This document shows, one piece after another, positions 45,001 through 53,419 of a stretch of DNA of 64,000 bases; position 1 is the stretch's first letter, and each line of letters starts with the position of its first letter. The stretch covers positions 1-64,000 of the forward strand of contig NZ_BBQI01000095.1 in the NCBI RefSeq assembly GCF_001652915.1, read 5' to 3'. The position numbers and the translations under genes were made by a program. The notes beneath the pieces are model-generated. The model saw only the letters and a program-made list of their open reading frames with translations, searched no databases and had not been told where the DNA came from. Origin of the DNA: Cupriavidus sp. D384. GTDB lineage: Bacteria > Pseudomonadota > Gammaproteobacteria > Burkholderiales > Burkholderiaceae.

Positions 45001-45323
45001 GGCTAGACTCCTCGAAATTCCAAAGTTATGTTCCGTGCCCGCGGAAGCTGCCGGATTCGGCCAACTGCGGACTTTCGGATGTCTGAACTACCAGACATGA
45101 AGATTTATCGTACGAACCTTTCGATTCGGTTTCAACGGGCGTGGTTCATGTCTCGGGATATACCCTAGGACATCTGCCAGGCCAGAACGACATTGCCCCC
45201 GCCACAAGGACGGGGGCAATGTTTTGCGGTGCTTGCGGCGTCAGGTCGACCCCGAGTCCCGCAGGTACGGCACGCCGCGCGATGTGCCAGACAGGCCACA
45301 TGGCACGGCGTCGACCTGGCTGC
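45001..45323. promoter_or_regulatory. 323-base region upstream of terC-family gene with dyads and a sucCD-side hairpin
   Basis: No gene. A perfect dyad ATGTCTG-N6-CAGACAT lies at 45079-45098, and a 26-base imperfect dyad with ATGTC/GACAT ends at 45148-45173. A minus-strand promoter candidate (TTGAAA, 17 bases, TACGAT) lies between them. Downstream of sucD, perfect 10-base arms attgcccccg/cgggggcaat (45192-45201 and 45211-45220) and a GTGCCA/TGGCAC hairpin near 45283-45305 may stop sucCD transcription, though no minus-strand T-run follows. Confidence 0.5.
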
Positions 45324-46205
45324 TTACAGCATTGCCTTCAGCAGACGGCCCATTTCCGACGGGTTCTTGGTGACCTTGATACCGCAGGCTTCCATGATTT
45401 CCAGCTTGGCCTGGGCGGTGTCGGCACCACCCGAGATCAGCGCGCCGGCGTGGCCCATGCGCTTGCCCGGAGGCGCGGTCACGCCAGCGATGAAGCCAAC
45501 CACCGGCTTCTTCATGTTTTCCTTGATCCAGTAAGCCGCGTTGGCTTCGTCCGGACCACCGATCTCACCGATCATGACCACGGCGTCCGTATCCGGATCG
45601 TCGTTGAACATCTTCATCACGTCGATGTGCTTCAGGCCGTTGATGGGGTCGCCACCGATGCCGACAGCCGACGACTGGCCCAGGCCCAGCGCGGTCAGCT
45701 GGCCGACGGCTTCGTACGTCAGCGTGCCCGAGCGCGACACCACGCCGATGCGGCCCTTGCGGTGGATGTGACCCGGCATGATGCCGATCTTGATTTCGTC
45801 CGGCGTGATCAGGCCCGGGCAGTTCGGTCCCAGCAGCAGGGTCTTCTTGTTCTGCTTACGCATCTTGTCCTTGACTTCCATCATGTCACGGACGGGAATG
45901 CCTTCGGTAATGCAGACCACCAGGTCCAGGTCGGCGTCGACGGCTTCCCAGATGGCGGCAGCAGCGCCGGCGGGCGGCACATAGATCACCGACACGGTGG
46001 CGCCGGTCTGTTCCTTGGCGTCCTTCACGCTGGCGTAGATAGGAATGCCTTCGAAGTCTTCGCCGGCCTTCTTCGGGTTCACGCCGGCAACGAACGCGTT
46101 CTTGCCGTTGGCATAGTCACGGCAGCCACGGGTGTGGAACTGGCCGGTCTTGCCGGTGATGCCCTGGGTGATGACCTTCGTGTCCTTGTTGATCAGAATG
46201 CTCAT
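45324..46205 (-). CDS. sucD: Succinyl-CoA synthetase alpha subunit
   Basis: TCA-cycle enzyme subunit, 293 residues. It binds CoA through its N-terminal Rossmann domain (VITQGITGKTGQFHTRGCRDY) and carries the phosphorylated histidine in KRMGHAGALISGG. GPNCPGLITPDEIKIGIMPG is the family signature. It follows sucC on the minus strand (58 bases between genes). Both belong to one operon that is not linked here to sucAB. Confidence 0.97.
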   Translation of the reverse strand: MSILINKDTKVITQGITGKTGQFHTRGCRDYANGKNAFVAGVNPKKAGEDFEGIPIYASVKDAKEQTGATVSVIYVPPAGAAAAIWEAVDADLDLVVCITEGIPVRDMMEVKDKMRKQNKKTLLLGPNCPGLITPDEIKIGIMPGHIHRKGRIGVVSRSGTLTYEAVGQLTALGLGQSSAVGIGGDPINGLKHIDVMKMFNDDPDTDAVVMIGEIGGPDEANAAYWIKENMKKPVVGFIAGVTAPPGKRMGHAGALISGGADTAQAKLEIMEACGIKVTKNPSEMGRLLKAML

Positions 46206-46263
46206 TTGCTAGTCCTTTTAGTCGCCCCGCCCGGCTGCGGCCGGACGGCAACGAAAGTTGTCC

Positions 46264-47430
46264 TTACTTGCCAGCGACAGCAGCCACGACCTTCTGGGCG
46301 GCTTCTTCCATCGTGTCGGCCGAGATGATCGGCAGACCGGAATCGGCCAGCATCTTGCGACCCAGTTCTTCGTTGGTGCCCTTCATGCGGACCACCAGCG
46401 GCACGCCCAGCTGCACGGCCTTCGACGCGGTGATCACGCCTTCGGCGATCACGTCGCAGCGCATGATGCCGCCGAAGATGTTGACCAGGATGGCCTGCAC
46501 GTTCGGGTTCTTCAGCATCAGCTTGAAGGCTTCGGTCACCTTCTCGGTCGTGGCGCCGCCGCCAACGTCCAGGAAGTTGGCCGGCTCGCCGCCGAACAGC
46601 TTGATGGTGTCCATGGTGGCCATGGCCAGGCCGGCGCCGTTCACCAGGCAGCCGATGTTGCCATCCAGCGAGATGTACGCCAGGTCGAACTTCGATGCTT
46701 CGATTTCGTTGGCGTCTTCTTCGTCCAGGTCACGGTACGCAACGATTTCCGGGTGACGGAACAGTGCGTTCGAGTCGAAGTTGAACTTGGCGTCCAGGGC
46801 GATGACCTTGCCGTCGCCGGTCAGGATCAGCGGGTTGATTTCGGCCAGCGAAGCGTCGGTTTCCCAGAACGCCTTGTACAGGCCTTGCAGTGCCTGGCGA
46901 GCCTGGGCGATGCTGGCGTCGGGCACGCCGATCTTGCGGGCGATGTCGTCGGCGTCAGCGTCCTTCAGGCCTTCGGCCGGATCAACGATCAGCGTGTGGA
47001 TCTTTTCCGGGGTGTGGGCAGCGACTTCCTCGATGTCCATGCCGCCTTCGCTCGATGCCATCAGGGCCACCTTCTGCGACACGCGGTCCACCACCAGCGA
47101 AACGTACAGTTCCTTCTTGATGTCGGCGCCTTCTTCGATCAGCAGGCGGTTGACCTTCTTGCCTTCCGGGCCGGTCTGGTGCGTCACCAGCGTCATGCCG
47201 AGAATGTTGCTGGCGTAGGTCTTCACCTCGTCGATGCTCTTGGCCACCTTCACGCCGCCGCCCTTGCCGCGGCCGCCTGCGTGGATCTGTGCCTTGACAA
47301 CCCACACCGGGCCGCCGAGCTGTTCAGCCGCCTTCAGGGCCTCTTCGACCGAGAAAGCCGGGATGCCGCGCGGAACCGGCACATTGTATTTGCGCAGGAT
47401 TTCCTTGCCTTGATACTCATGGATATTCAT
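46264..47430 (-). CDS. sucC: Succinyl-CoA synthetase beta subunit
   Basis: ATP-grasp subunit of succinyl-CoA synthetase, 388 residues, the standard length. The N-terminus MNIHEYQGKEILRKYNVPVPRG, the nucleotide-binding QIHAGGRGKGGGVKVAKS and the C-terminal DVGGGATTEKVTEAF with NIFGGIMRCDVIAEG are diagnostic. A purine-rich ribosome site (GGAAA) precedes the ATG at 47430. Upstream, the DUF2889 gene ends 90 bases away on the same strand. Confidence 0.97.
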   Translation of the reverse strand: MNIHEYQGKEILRKYNVPVPRGIPAFSVEEALKAAEQLGGPVWVVKAQIHAGGRGKGGGVKVAKSIDEVKTYASNILGMTLVTHQTGPEGKKVNRLLIEEGADIKKELYVSLVVDRVSQKVALMASSEGGMDIEEVAAHTPEKIHTLIVDPAEGLKDADADDIARKIGVPDASIAQARQALQGLYKAFWETDASLAEINPLILTGDGKVIALDAKFNFDSNALFRHPEIVAYRDLDEEDANEIEASKFDLAYISLDGNIGCLVNGAGLAMATMDTIKLFGGEPANFLDVGGGATTEKVTEAFKLMLKNPNVQAILVNIFGGIMRCDVIAEGVITASKAVQLGVPLVVRMKGTNEELGRKMLADSGLPIISADTMEEAAQKVVAAVAGK

Positions 47431-47520
47431 GCGTGTTTCCTTTCGGGTAGGCGTAAAGGGATTGGAAAAATAGTTGGAGACGAAGGGCTTGCGCCTGTTT
47501 CCTAGAGCCGACCGTGACGG

Positions 47521-48192
47521 TCAGCCCGACGTACCGTTGGGCCGGTGGGCCAGGGTGTCTTCGCCACCTGATGCGGGGGCATCGGCGCGTGACGCGGTCT
47601 GGGGGGACGACGCCGCAGCGCCGGCTTTCGGTTTCGGCTGGTGACCATACCAGCGCGGGTAAAACTGGCGAACCACCTCGCCCTCGAAATGGAGCGCGTG
47701 GCATCCATGGAGCTGCATCGGCGGTTCGGGATTGGGGTCGTCGGCGCCGTCGCGAATCTTGAACACGTCGCCCGCAAACGCCTGGATGGCTGCGGTCGGC
47801 AGCACGCCGGCCAGTTCGGTGAGATGGGTGCAGCCCGCCACATGGCCCAGCCGGTCGCGCACGGCCTTGCGGAACCCCTTCATCAGGTTCAGGCCGATCA
47901 GCTTGCGGTAAGCCGGGCCGATCGTGTCGCAATGCGTCGGATAAGGCACCCAGTCGGAACATGCCTCGGCGTCCACGATATTCAGGCGCAGATCGATCGT
48001 CACGCGCAGCCACAGATCGTGCAGCGGCTGGCCTTCGGGACGGATGCGGTTGCCGGCCAATTCGATATCGCGCGGCTTCGTATCGGTCAGCCGGGCCTCG
48101 ATGTCCCACAGGCCGTCGTCCCGCAAATACGCTTCGGCCGTGATGGCACGGCGATGTCGCAAGGCACGGTTGACGGGTGGGGAAAGCGGCAT
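47521..48192 (-). CDS. DUF2889 domain protein
   Basis: A 223-residue cytoplasmic protein recognised as DUF2889 from its opening RRAITAEAYLRDDGLWDIEARLTDTK, LWLRVTIDLRLNIVDAEA, the CDTIGPAYRKLIGLNLMKGF segment and GCTHLTELAGVLPTAAIQAF, which includes conserved Cys and His residues that could bind metal. Its function is unknown. The C-terminal 40 residues are Ala/Lys/Pro-rich and probably disordered. It is found before sucC in this window; no partner is obvious. Confidence 0.85.
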   Translation of the reverse strand: MPLSPPVNRALRHRRAITAEAYLRDDGLWDIEARLTDTKPRDIELAGNRIRPEGQPLHDLWLRVTIDLRLNIVDAEACSDWVPYPTHCDTIGPAYRKLIGLNLMKGFRKAVRDRLGHVAGCTHLTELAGVLPTAAIQAFAGDVFKIRDGADDPNPEPPMQLHGCHALHFEGEVVRQFYPRWYGHQPKPKAGAAASSPQTASRADAPASGGEDTLAHRPNGTSG

Positions 48193-48559
48193 GACAGCGG
48201 GGCTGAAGCGGCAGGCTGAACGTGGCGGAATTCGGGGGCGGTACTTACGCGGGGTTCGCTACGGCGAACTTCGCGGCTTGCTTCCGTCCGGACAGCCCGG
48301 CGCATGCCGGACGGCCGCCTGGGCCGGAGAACTCGTGGAGTTTAACATGCCGCGCTGCTTTGACCGGGAACATCCTGCGCGACAGTCTGTCCGGCCCGGA
48401 TTGTTGCAATGACAAAGACGTCAAACCCGCTCCACATCAGGGTTTCCGGCTTGCGGCGCGGATCGGCGTTGCGTTGCATCAGTGGTACGACAACTGGCTT
48501 GACGTCCGCACGAATACCCCTTATGCGTACGCAGGTATGCAGATGGCCACCCGGTGTTG
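48193..48559. other. 367-base intergenic region without a gene
   Basis: Lies between the recX stop and the DUF2889 start; neither strand has a credible coding frame. A minus-strand TTAAAC box at 48341-48346 could be the DUF2889 -10, but no clear -35 is present. A short palindrome tgcgtacgca lies near 48523. I see no repeat, RNA gene or terminator here. Confidence 0.4.
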
Positions 48560-49027
48560 CTACTCGCCGTCGTAGGCGTCTTCGGCGCCCCGGATGATCT
48601 TGCCGATTACTCCCCGCGAAAAGCCCCGCGCCATCATGAACCGGATCTGCTTGGCCTTCGCCTCGGGTGAATCGGGCGGTACACCAAAGCGCTTGCGCCA
48701 GACTTCGGCGGCCCGCTCCAGTTCGGTATCGCGCAGCCGGTCCTGCAGTTCGCGCAGTTGATCGTTGCCCAGCTGGTGCGTCTTGGCCTCCTGCATCACC
48801 CGCGCCGCGCCGTACCGGCTGGCGCGCCGGTTGACCAGGCTGTCGACGAAGCGATCATTCGACAGCCAGTTTTCACGCTCCAGCGCGTCAAGCAAGGCTT
48901 CCACTTCCTCCGCCGATTCGGCATGGGGCGCCAGCTTGCGCGCCAGTTCGGCACGGCTGTGCTCGCGGCGCGACAGATAGCCAACGGCGCGGGCCTTGAG
49001 GGAAAGCGGAGGACGGGTTCCGGCCAT
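48560..49027 (-). CDS. recX: RecX regulatory protein
   Basis: Inhibits RecA by binding the nucleoprotein filament. The 155 residues are the usual size, built of three-helix repeats: LKARAVGYLSRREHSRAELARKL at the N-terminus, ALERENWLSNDRFVDSLVNRRA in the middle and IRFMMARGFSRGVIGKII at the end. It lies 102 bases after recA on the same strand, beyond the recA terminator, so it is probably expressed at low level by read-through, as in E. coli. Confidence 0.94.
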   Translation of the reverse strand: MAGTRPPLSLKARAVGYLSRREHSRAELARKLAPHAESAEEVEALLDALERENWLSNDRFVDSLVNRRASRYGAARVMQEAKTHQLGNDQLRELQDRLRDTELERAAEVWRKRFGVPPDSPEAKAKQIRFMMARGFSRGVIGKIIRGAEDAYDGE

Positions 49028-49075
49028 CAGGAATCAGGGAAGCGTTTCGGGGGACAGGGCGCGGGGGCAGAAAAC

Positions 49076-49105
49076 AAAAAAGCCGCCGCACTGTCATGCG
49101 ACGGC
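49076..49105 (-). terminator. recA terminator
   Basis: On the minus strand the sequence folds as GCCGTCGCA, six-base loop, TGCGGCGGC (one internal mismatch) followed by TTTTTT. It starts about 24 bases past the recA stop and precedes recX, which fits the known partial termination between these genes. Confidence 0.75.
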
Positions 49106-49129
49106 CTTCGTTGCCGGCAGGCGTCAACC

Positions 49130-50191
49130 TCAGCCTTCGATCTCGGCCGGCGCGCCCAGCGTGGTGTTCGTCGGGGCCACACCCAGCGCCGCGCGCACCT
49201 TGTTTTCGATCTCGGCGGCGATGTCCGGATTCTCGCGCAGGTATTCACGCGCGTTGTCCTTGCCCTGGCCGATCTTGTCGCCGTTGTAGCTGTACCACGC
49301 GCCCGACTTCTCGACGATCTTGGCATCCACGCCCAGGTCGATGATCTCGCCCTGACGCGAAATACCCTGGCCGTAGAGGATGTCGAAGAACGCCTCGCGG
49401 AACGGCGGCGAGACCTTGTTCTTGACCACCTTGACCTTGGTCTCGTTGCCCACCACTTCGTCGCCCTTCTTGATCGAGCCGATACGGCGGATGTCCAGGC
49501 GTACCGAGGCGTAGAACTTCAGCGCATTACCGCCGGTCGTGGTTTCAGGCGAACCAAACATCACACCAATCTTCATGCGGATCTGGTTGATGAAGATAAC
49601 CAGGCAGTTGGTGCGCTTGATGGTGCCGGTCAGCTTGCGCAGCGCCTGGCTCATCAGGCGGGCCTGCAGACCCGGCAGCGAATCACCCATCTCGCCTTCG
49701 ATTTCGGCCTTCGGCACCAGCGCTGCCACCGAGTCGATCACGATCAGGTCGATCGAGCCCGAGCGCACCAGCGCGTCGGTGATTTCCAGTGCCTGCTCGC
49801 CGGTGTCCGGCTGGGAGATCAGCAGGTTGCCCACATCCACGCCCAGCTTGCCGGCGTACTGCACGTCCAGCGCGTGTTCCGCGTCGATGAACGCGCAGGT
49901 GCCGCCCAGCTTCTGCATTTCGGCAACAACCTGCAGCGTCAGCGTGGTCTTGCCCGACGATTCCGGGCCGTAGATCTCGACCACGCGGCCGCGCGGCAGG
50001 CCGCCGACGCCCAGCGCGATGTCCAGACCCAGCGATCCGGTGGACACCACCTGGATATCCTGTTCGACGTCGCCATCGCCCAGGCGCATGATCGAGCCCT
50101 TGCCGAACTGCTTCTCGATCTGGGAGAGCGCGGCGGCAAGCGCCTTCTGCTTCTCAGCGCTTACGCCGGCGCCGGCCTTCTTGTCGTCCAT
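49130..50191 (-). CDS. recA: Recombinase RecA
   Basis: Homologous-recombination ATPase and LexA co-protease, 353 residues. The Walker A motif is GPESSGKTTLTLQ, Walker B is IDLIVIDSVAALVPKAE, and loop 2 text is INQIRMKIGVMFGSPETTTGG. The C-terminus is acidic and shorter than that of E. coli. It has a perfect LexA box 181 bases upstream and a terminator immediately downstream. The gene faces away from the two-component system starting at 50474. Confidence 0.98.
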   Translation of the reverse strand: MDDKKAGAGVSAEKQKALAAALSQIEKQFGKGSIMRLGDGDVEQDIQVVSTGSLGLDIALGVGGLPRGRVVEIYGPESSGKTTLTLQVVAEMQKLGGTCAFIDAEHALDVQYAGKLGVDVGNLLISQPDTGEQALEITDALVRSGSIDLIVIDSVAALVPKAEIEGEMGDSLPGLQARLMSQALRKLTGTIKRTNCLVIFINQIRMKIGVMFGSPETTTGGNALKFYASVRLDIRRIGSIKKGDEVVGNETKVKVVKNKVSPPFREAFFDILYGQGISRQGEIIDLGVDAKIVEKSGAWYSYNGDKIGQGKDNAREYLRENPDIAAEIENKVRAALGVAPTNTTLGAPAEIEG

Positions 50192-50372
50192 GGTCGTCCT
50201 TCAGTCAATGGGTGGTCAATTGGTGTATAAATAGGCCGCATGCGGCGTGGCGCCTGCTTTTCAAGCCTTTTCCGATCAATATCGGAGGCTTTCGAAGGCA
50301 TTTCGGCGCCTTGACTCGCCAGTCCCGGCCCTGCGCCGGTCCCTTCCGGGACCACTCGCGCGGAATGTCGGG

Positions 50373-50402
50373 TACTGTATAAAAAAACAGTATGCTTGGC
50401 AA
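50373..50402 (-). promoter_or_regulatory. LexA (SOS) box overlapping the recA promoter
   Basis: tactgtataaaaaaacagta at 50373-50392 fits CTGT-N8-ACAG exactly with flanking TA on both sides. On the minus strand TTGCCA (50397-50402) and TACAGT (50374-50379) with 17 bases between form the recA promoter, so the box covers the spacer and -10. The divergent response regulator gene begins 82 bases to the right, so SOS control of that operon is possible but not shown. Confidence 0.88.
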
Positions 50403-50473
50403 GCCCCACCGGCACCGCAAACCGGAGGCCGGCGATGCCGGCCCGAAAAAGGTGACAAGGGTGGAGACAAACC

Positions 50474-51163
50474 ATGCGGATTCTGATCGCCGAAGATGAC
50501 GACGTGCTGGCAGACGGCCTGACACGGTCATTGCGCCAATCCGGCTATGCCGTCGACCACGTCGCCAATGGCGTGGAAGCCGACTCGGCCCTTTCCACGC
50601 AGAATTTCGACCTGCTGATCCTGGACCTGGGCCTGCCGCGCATGCCCGGCCTGGAGGTGCTCAAGCGGCTGCGCGCGCGCGGCGCGATGCTGCCGGTGAT
50701 GATCCTGACCGCGGCCGACGGTGTGGACGAACGCGTCAAGGGGCTCGACCTGGGCGCCGACGACTACATGGCAAAGCCGTTCGCGCTGTCCGAACTGGAG
50801 GCGCGCGTTCGCGCGCTGGTGCGGCGCGGCGCTGGCGGCGGCGCCACGCTGATGCGCCACGGCCCGCTGGCCTTCGACCAGGTTGGCCGCATCGCCTTCC
50901 TCAACGACCAGATGCTGGACCTGTCAGCGCGCGAGATCGGCCTGCTGGAAATCCTGCTCACGCGCAGCGGCCGGCTGGTGTCGAAGGAACAACTCGTCGA
51001 CCACCTGTGCGAATGGGGCGAGGAAGTCAGCAACAACGCCATCGAAGTCTACGTGCATCGCCTGCGCAAGAAGATCGAGGTGGGTGGCATCCGAATTGCC
51101 ACCGTGCGCGGCCTGGGCTACTGCCTGGAGAAATTCCAGCCGGCCATGGCCACCCACGGCTGA
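50474..51163 (+). CDS. OmpR-family response regulator, TctD-like
   Basis: DNA-binding response regulator of 229 residues. The receiver (about 1-115) begins MRILIAEDDDVLADGL with the acidic pocket, carries the phospho-acceptor near Asp51 in LLILDLGLP, and keeps the Thr and Lys switch residues in MILTAADG and MAKPF. The winged-helix domain ends with VRGLGYCLE. It is 12 bases upstream of its kinase. By its partner's sensor domain it resembles TctD of the tricarboxylate system. It shares the divergent promoter region with recA. Confidence 0.92.
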   Translation: MRILIAEDDDVLADGLTRSLRQSGYAVDHVANGVEADSALSTQNFDLLILDLGLPRMPGLEVLKRLRARGAMLPVMILTAADGVDERVKGLDLGADDYMAKPFALSELEARVRALVRRGAGGGATLMRHGPLAFDQVGRIAFLNDQMLDLSAREIGLLEILLTRSGRLVSKEQLVDHLCEWGEEVSNNAIEVYVHRLRKKIEVGGIRIATVRGLGYCLEKFQPAMATHG

Positions 51164-51175
51164 CGCAAACCGCCC

Positions 51176-52750
51176 ATGAGCCTGCTGCGCCTGCCCTGGC
51201 GACGCCATCCCGCCGCAGGCACCGCCCCCCTGCCTGAACCCGCGCGCCCCACGCTGGCCGATGCCGCCGCCGAGGATTCGGCGCTGGCCGACGCCCTGCC
51301 TCACCTGGAAGAATCGTCGGCCCATCCCGCGCCGCGCTCGCTGTTCGGCGAAATCCTGGACTGGATGCTGGCGCCGCTGCTGCTGCTCTGGCCGATGAGC
51401 ATCGCGGTCACCTATCTGGTCGCAAAGTCGATTGCCAACGGGCCGTTCGATCGTGCGCTGGAAGCCAGCGCCATCGTGCTGTCGCAGCAGGTGCGCGAAG
51501 TGAACGGGCGCGTGACGCTGCAGTTGCCGCTGTCGGCCCGCGAGATCCTGCGCGCCGACGAGACCGACAACATCTATTACCAGGTGGTGGGCAAGCGCGG
51601 CGAGTACGTGGCCGGCGACCACGACCTGCCGCTGCCGCCTGAAGAGGAACAGGGCCATGCCGGCCTGGTGTCGATGCGTGACGATCGCGTGGCCGGTAAC
51701 GATGTGCGCGTGGCTTATACCTATGTCGATCTGAAAAATATCGGCGGCAACCAGCCGGTGCTGGTGCAGGTGGCCGAGACGCTGGACAAGCGCGCCCGGC
51801 TGGCCAACGAGATCATCAAGGGCGTGATCCTGCCGCAGTTCGTGATCCTGCCGCTGGCCGTGGTGCTTGTGTGGTTCGGGCTCACGCGCGGGCTGGCGCC
51901 GCTGACGGCCATCCAGCAGCGCATCCGCTCGCGCAATCCCGGCGATACCAGCCCCATCGACGAGCGCGCCGCGCCGCAGGAAATCACGCCGCTGGTGGCG
52001 TCGTTCAACGACCTGCTGGCCCAGCTTGACCAGTCCGTGCAGACACAGAAGCGTTTTATCGCCGATGCGGCGCACCAGATGAAGACCCCGCTGGCCGGGC
52101 TGCGCATGCAGGCCGAACTGGCGCAGCGCGAGCAGTCACCCGAGGAACTGCGCCGGTCGCTGGCGCAGATTGCCGGCAGCTCCGAGCGCACCGCGCACCT
52201 GGTAACGCAGCTGCTGTCGCTGGCACGCATGGAGAACCTGGCCGGCGCCGGCGGCATGGCGCCGCTGGATCTTGCCGCACTGGCGCGCGATGTGGTCAAG
52301 GACTGGCTGCCGCAGGCATGGGCGCGCAACATCGACCTGGGGCTGGAAGCCGACGACCATCCCGTGATGATCACCGGCAACCGGCTGATGCTGACCGAAA
52401 TGCTCAACAACCTGGTGGACAACGCCATCCGCTACACACCAGCCGGCGGCCATGCCACGGTGCGCGTGACCAGCGACGCCTTCGAGCCGTTTGCCTACCT
52501 GGACGTGGAAGACACCGGGCCCGGCATCGCGCCCACCGAGCGCGAACGGGTGATGGAGCGCTTCTACCGTGTGCTGGGCACCAACACCGAAGGCAGTGGC
52601 CTGGGGCTGGCCATCGTGCGCGAGATCGTGCAGCAGCATGGCGGCGAGGTGGCCATCGACGACAACGTGTACCAGACGTCGCCACGGCTGGCCGGCGCGC
52701 GCCTGCGCATTACCCTGCGCCGTACCGCACCGGAAGAGAGCCCGGCATGA
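51176..52750 (+). CDS. Sensor histidine kinase, TctE-like (2CSK_N sensor)
   Basis: Inner-membrane kinase of 524 residues. After a Pro/Ala-rich cytoplasmic start, TM1 is near residues 58-82 (DWMLAPLLLLWPMSIAVTYL). The periplasmic sensor (about 85-218) resembles the 2CSK_N domain of TctE-type kinases. TM2 is near 219-240, followed by HAMP. The phospho-acceptor motif is IADAAHQMKTPLAGLRMQAEL. The ATPase domain shows NNLVDNAIRYTPAGG, VEDTGPGI and EGSGLGLAIVREIV. TctE-type sensors respond to organic acids; the ligand here is unknown. The stop overlaps the start of the DUF4212 gene. Confidence 0.92.
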   Translation: MSLLRLPWRRHPAAGTAPLPEPARPTLADAAAEDSALADALPHLEESSAHPAPRSLFGEILDWMLAPLLLLWPMSIAVTYLVAKSIANGPFDRALEASAIVLSQQVREVNGRVTLQLPLSAREILRADETDNIYYQVVGKRGEYVAGDHDLPLPPEEEQGHAGLVSMRDDRVAGNDVRVAYTYVDLKNIGGNQPVLVQVAETLDKRARLANEIIKGVILPQFVILPLAVVLVWFGLTRGLAPLTAIQQRIRSRNPGDTSPIDERAAPQEITPLVASFNDLLAQLDQSVQTQKRFIADAAHQMKTPLAGLRMQAELAQREQSPEELRRSLAQIAGSSERTAHLVTQLLSLARMENLAGAGGMAPLDLAALARDVVKDWLPQAWARNIDLGLEADDHPVMITGNRLMLTEMLNNLVDNAIRYTPAGGHATVRVTSDAFEPFAYLDVEDTGPGIAPTERERVMERFYRVLGTNTEGSGLGLAIVREIVQQHGGEVAIDDNVYQTSPRLAGARLRITLRRTAPEESPA

Positions 52751-53109
52751 CCCGGAAAAAGCCCCGCGACCGCATGACGCCGCTGGAACGGCGCGCCTGG
52801 CATCACAACGTGCGTTGGATCCTGGCACTGCTGGCCGCGTGGTTCGTGATCACGTTCGGCGTGAGCTGGTTTGCACGCGAATTGCGCTTCGACTTCCTGG
52901 GCTGGCCCTTTTCGTTCTGGATGGCCGCCCAGGGATCGCTGATTCTTTACGTACTGATGGCCGCGCTGTACGCCTGGCGCATGAACCGCGCCGATGACGA
53001 CATGCACGCGCGCGAAAACGAGCTGGCCGGCACCGGCATCGAAGCCCACCCGGCGCCACCCGCTCAACCTGACAGCGGCAGCGGCGCACCCCGCCACGAC
53101 ACGGTCTAA
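52747..53109 (+). CDS. DUF4212 small membrane protein (solute:sodium symporter small subunit-like)
   Basis: A 120-residue protein with two membrane helices: HNVRWILALLAAWFVITFGVSW and the signature FPFSFW-type segment in GWPFSFWMAAQGSLILYVLMAALYAWRMNRAD. DUF4212 proteins normally accompany a large sodium:solute symporter subunit. No such partner is present; the next gene is an MHS-family MFS transporter instead. It overlaps the kinase stop by four bases (ATGA), so it is part of the two-component operon. It may modulate the kinase or the transporter; this is inference. Confidence 0.85.
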   Translation: MTRKKPRDRMTPLERRAWHHNVRWILALLAAWFVITFGVSWFARELRFDFLGWPFSFWMAAQGSLILYVLMAALYAWRMNRADDDMHARENELAGTGIEAHPAPPAQPDSGSGAPRHDTV

Positions 53110-53419
53110 GGGTTTCCTCTGGGGCCGCGCCCATTGCTGCGGCGCAAGAACGGCGCCCGGCGCGGCAGCAGGCGGCCCCTGGCCCGGATGCCTCGCAATG
53201 CAGCACGCCCAGACCCCGGCATCGGCCCGATTTTCCTAGCGTATACCCCGACGGATTCAGCCCCCTTCGTCCTGAATCTGTCAGAACTCAGTAAGTTTCG
53301 CCTCCCACAATCGTTGCAACCTTGCCGCAATGGGCCGGCACGCGCACACGTGCACGCCCCCGACGACGAGGACCCCTTGAAGATTTTCGACGGAAGAACG
53401 GAAACGGAGGAGACAACAA
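53110..53419. other. 310-base region before the MHS transporter
   Basis: No credible gene. A perfect dyad GATTCAG-N11-CTGAATC lies at 53254-53278 and could be an operator or a leader hairpin for the transporter gene. GC-rich self-complementary sequence fills the first 100 bases. I do not see a convincing -35/-10 pair, so the transporter may also be read through from the kinase operon. Confidence 0.4.

Noticed and set aside
45001..45180. yybP-ykoY manganese riboswitch upstream of the terC-family gene
   Set aside because: The conserved GGGGAGUAG-type and paired junction sequences of that riboswitch are not present; only simple dyads are seen.
48490..48530. Plus-strand promoter TTGACG-16-TTATGC
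   Set aside because: It would read antisense into recX, the -10 is poor, and nothing on that strand needs it.
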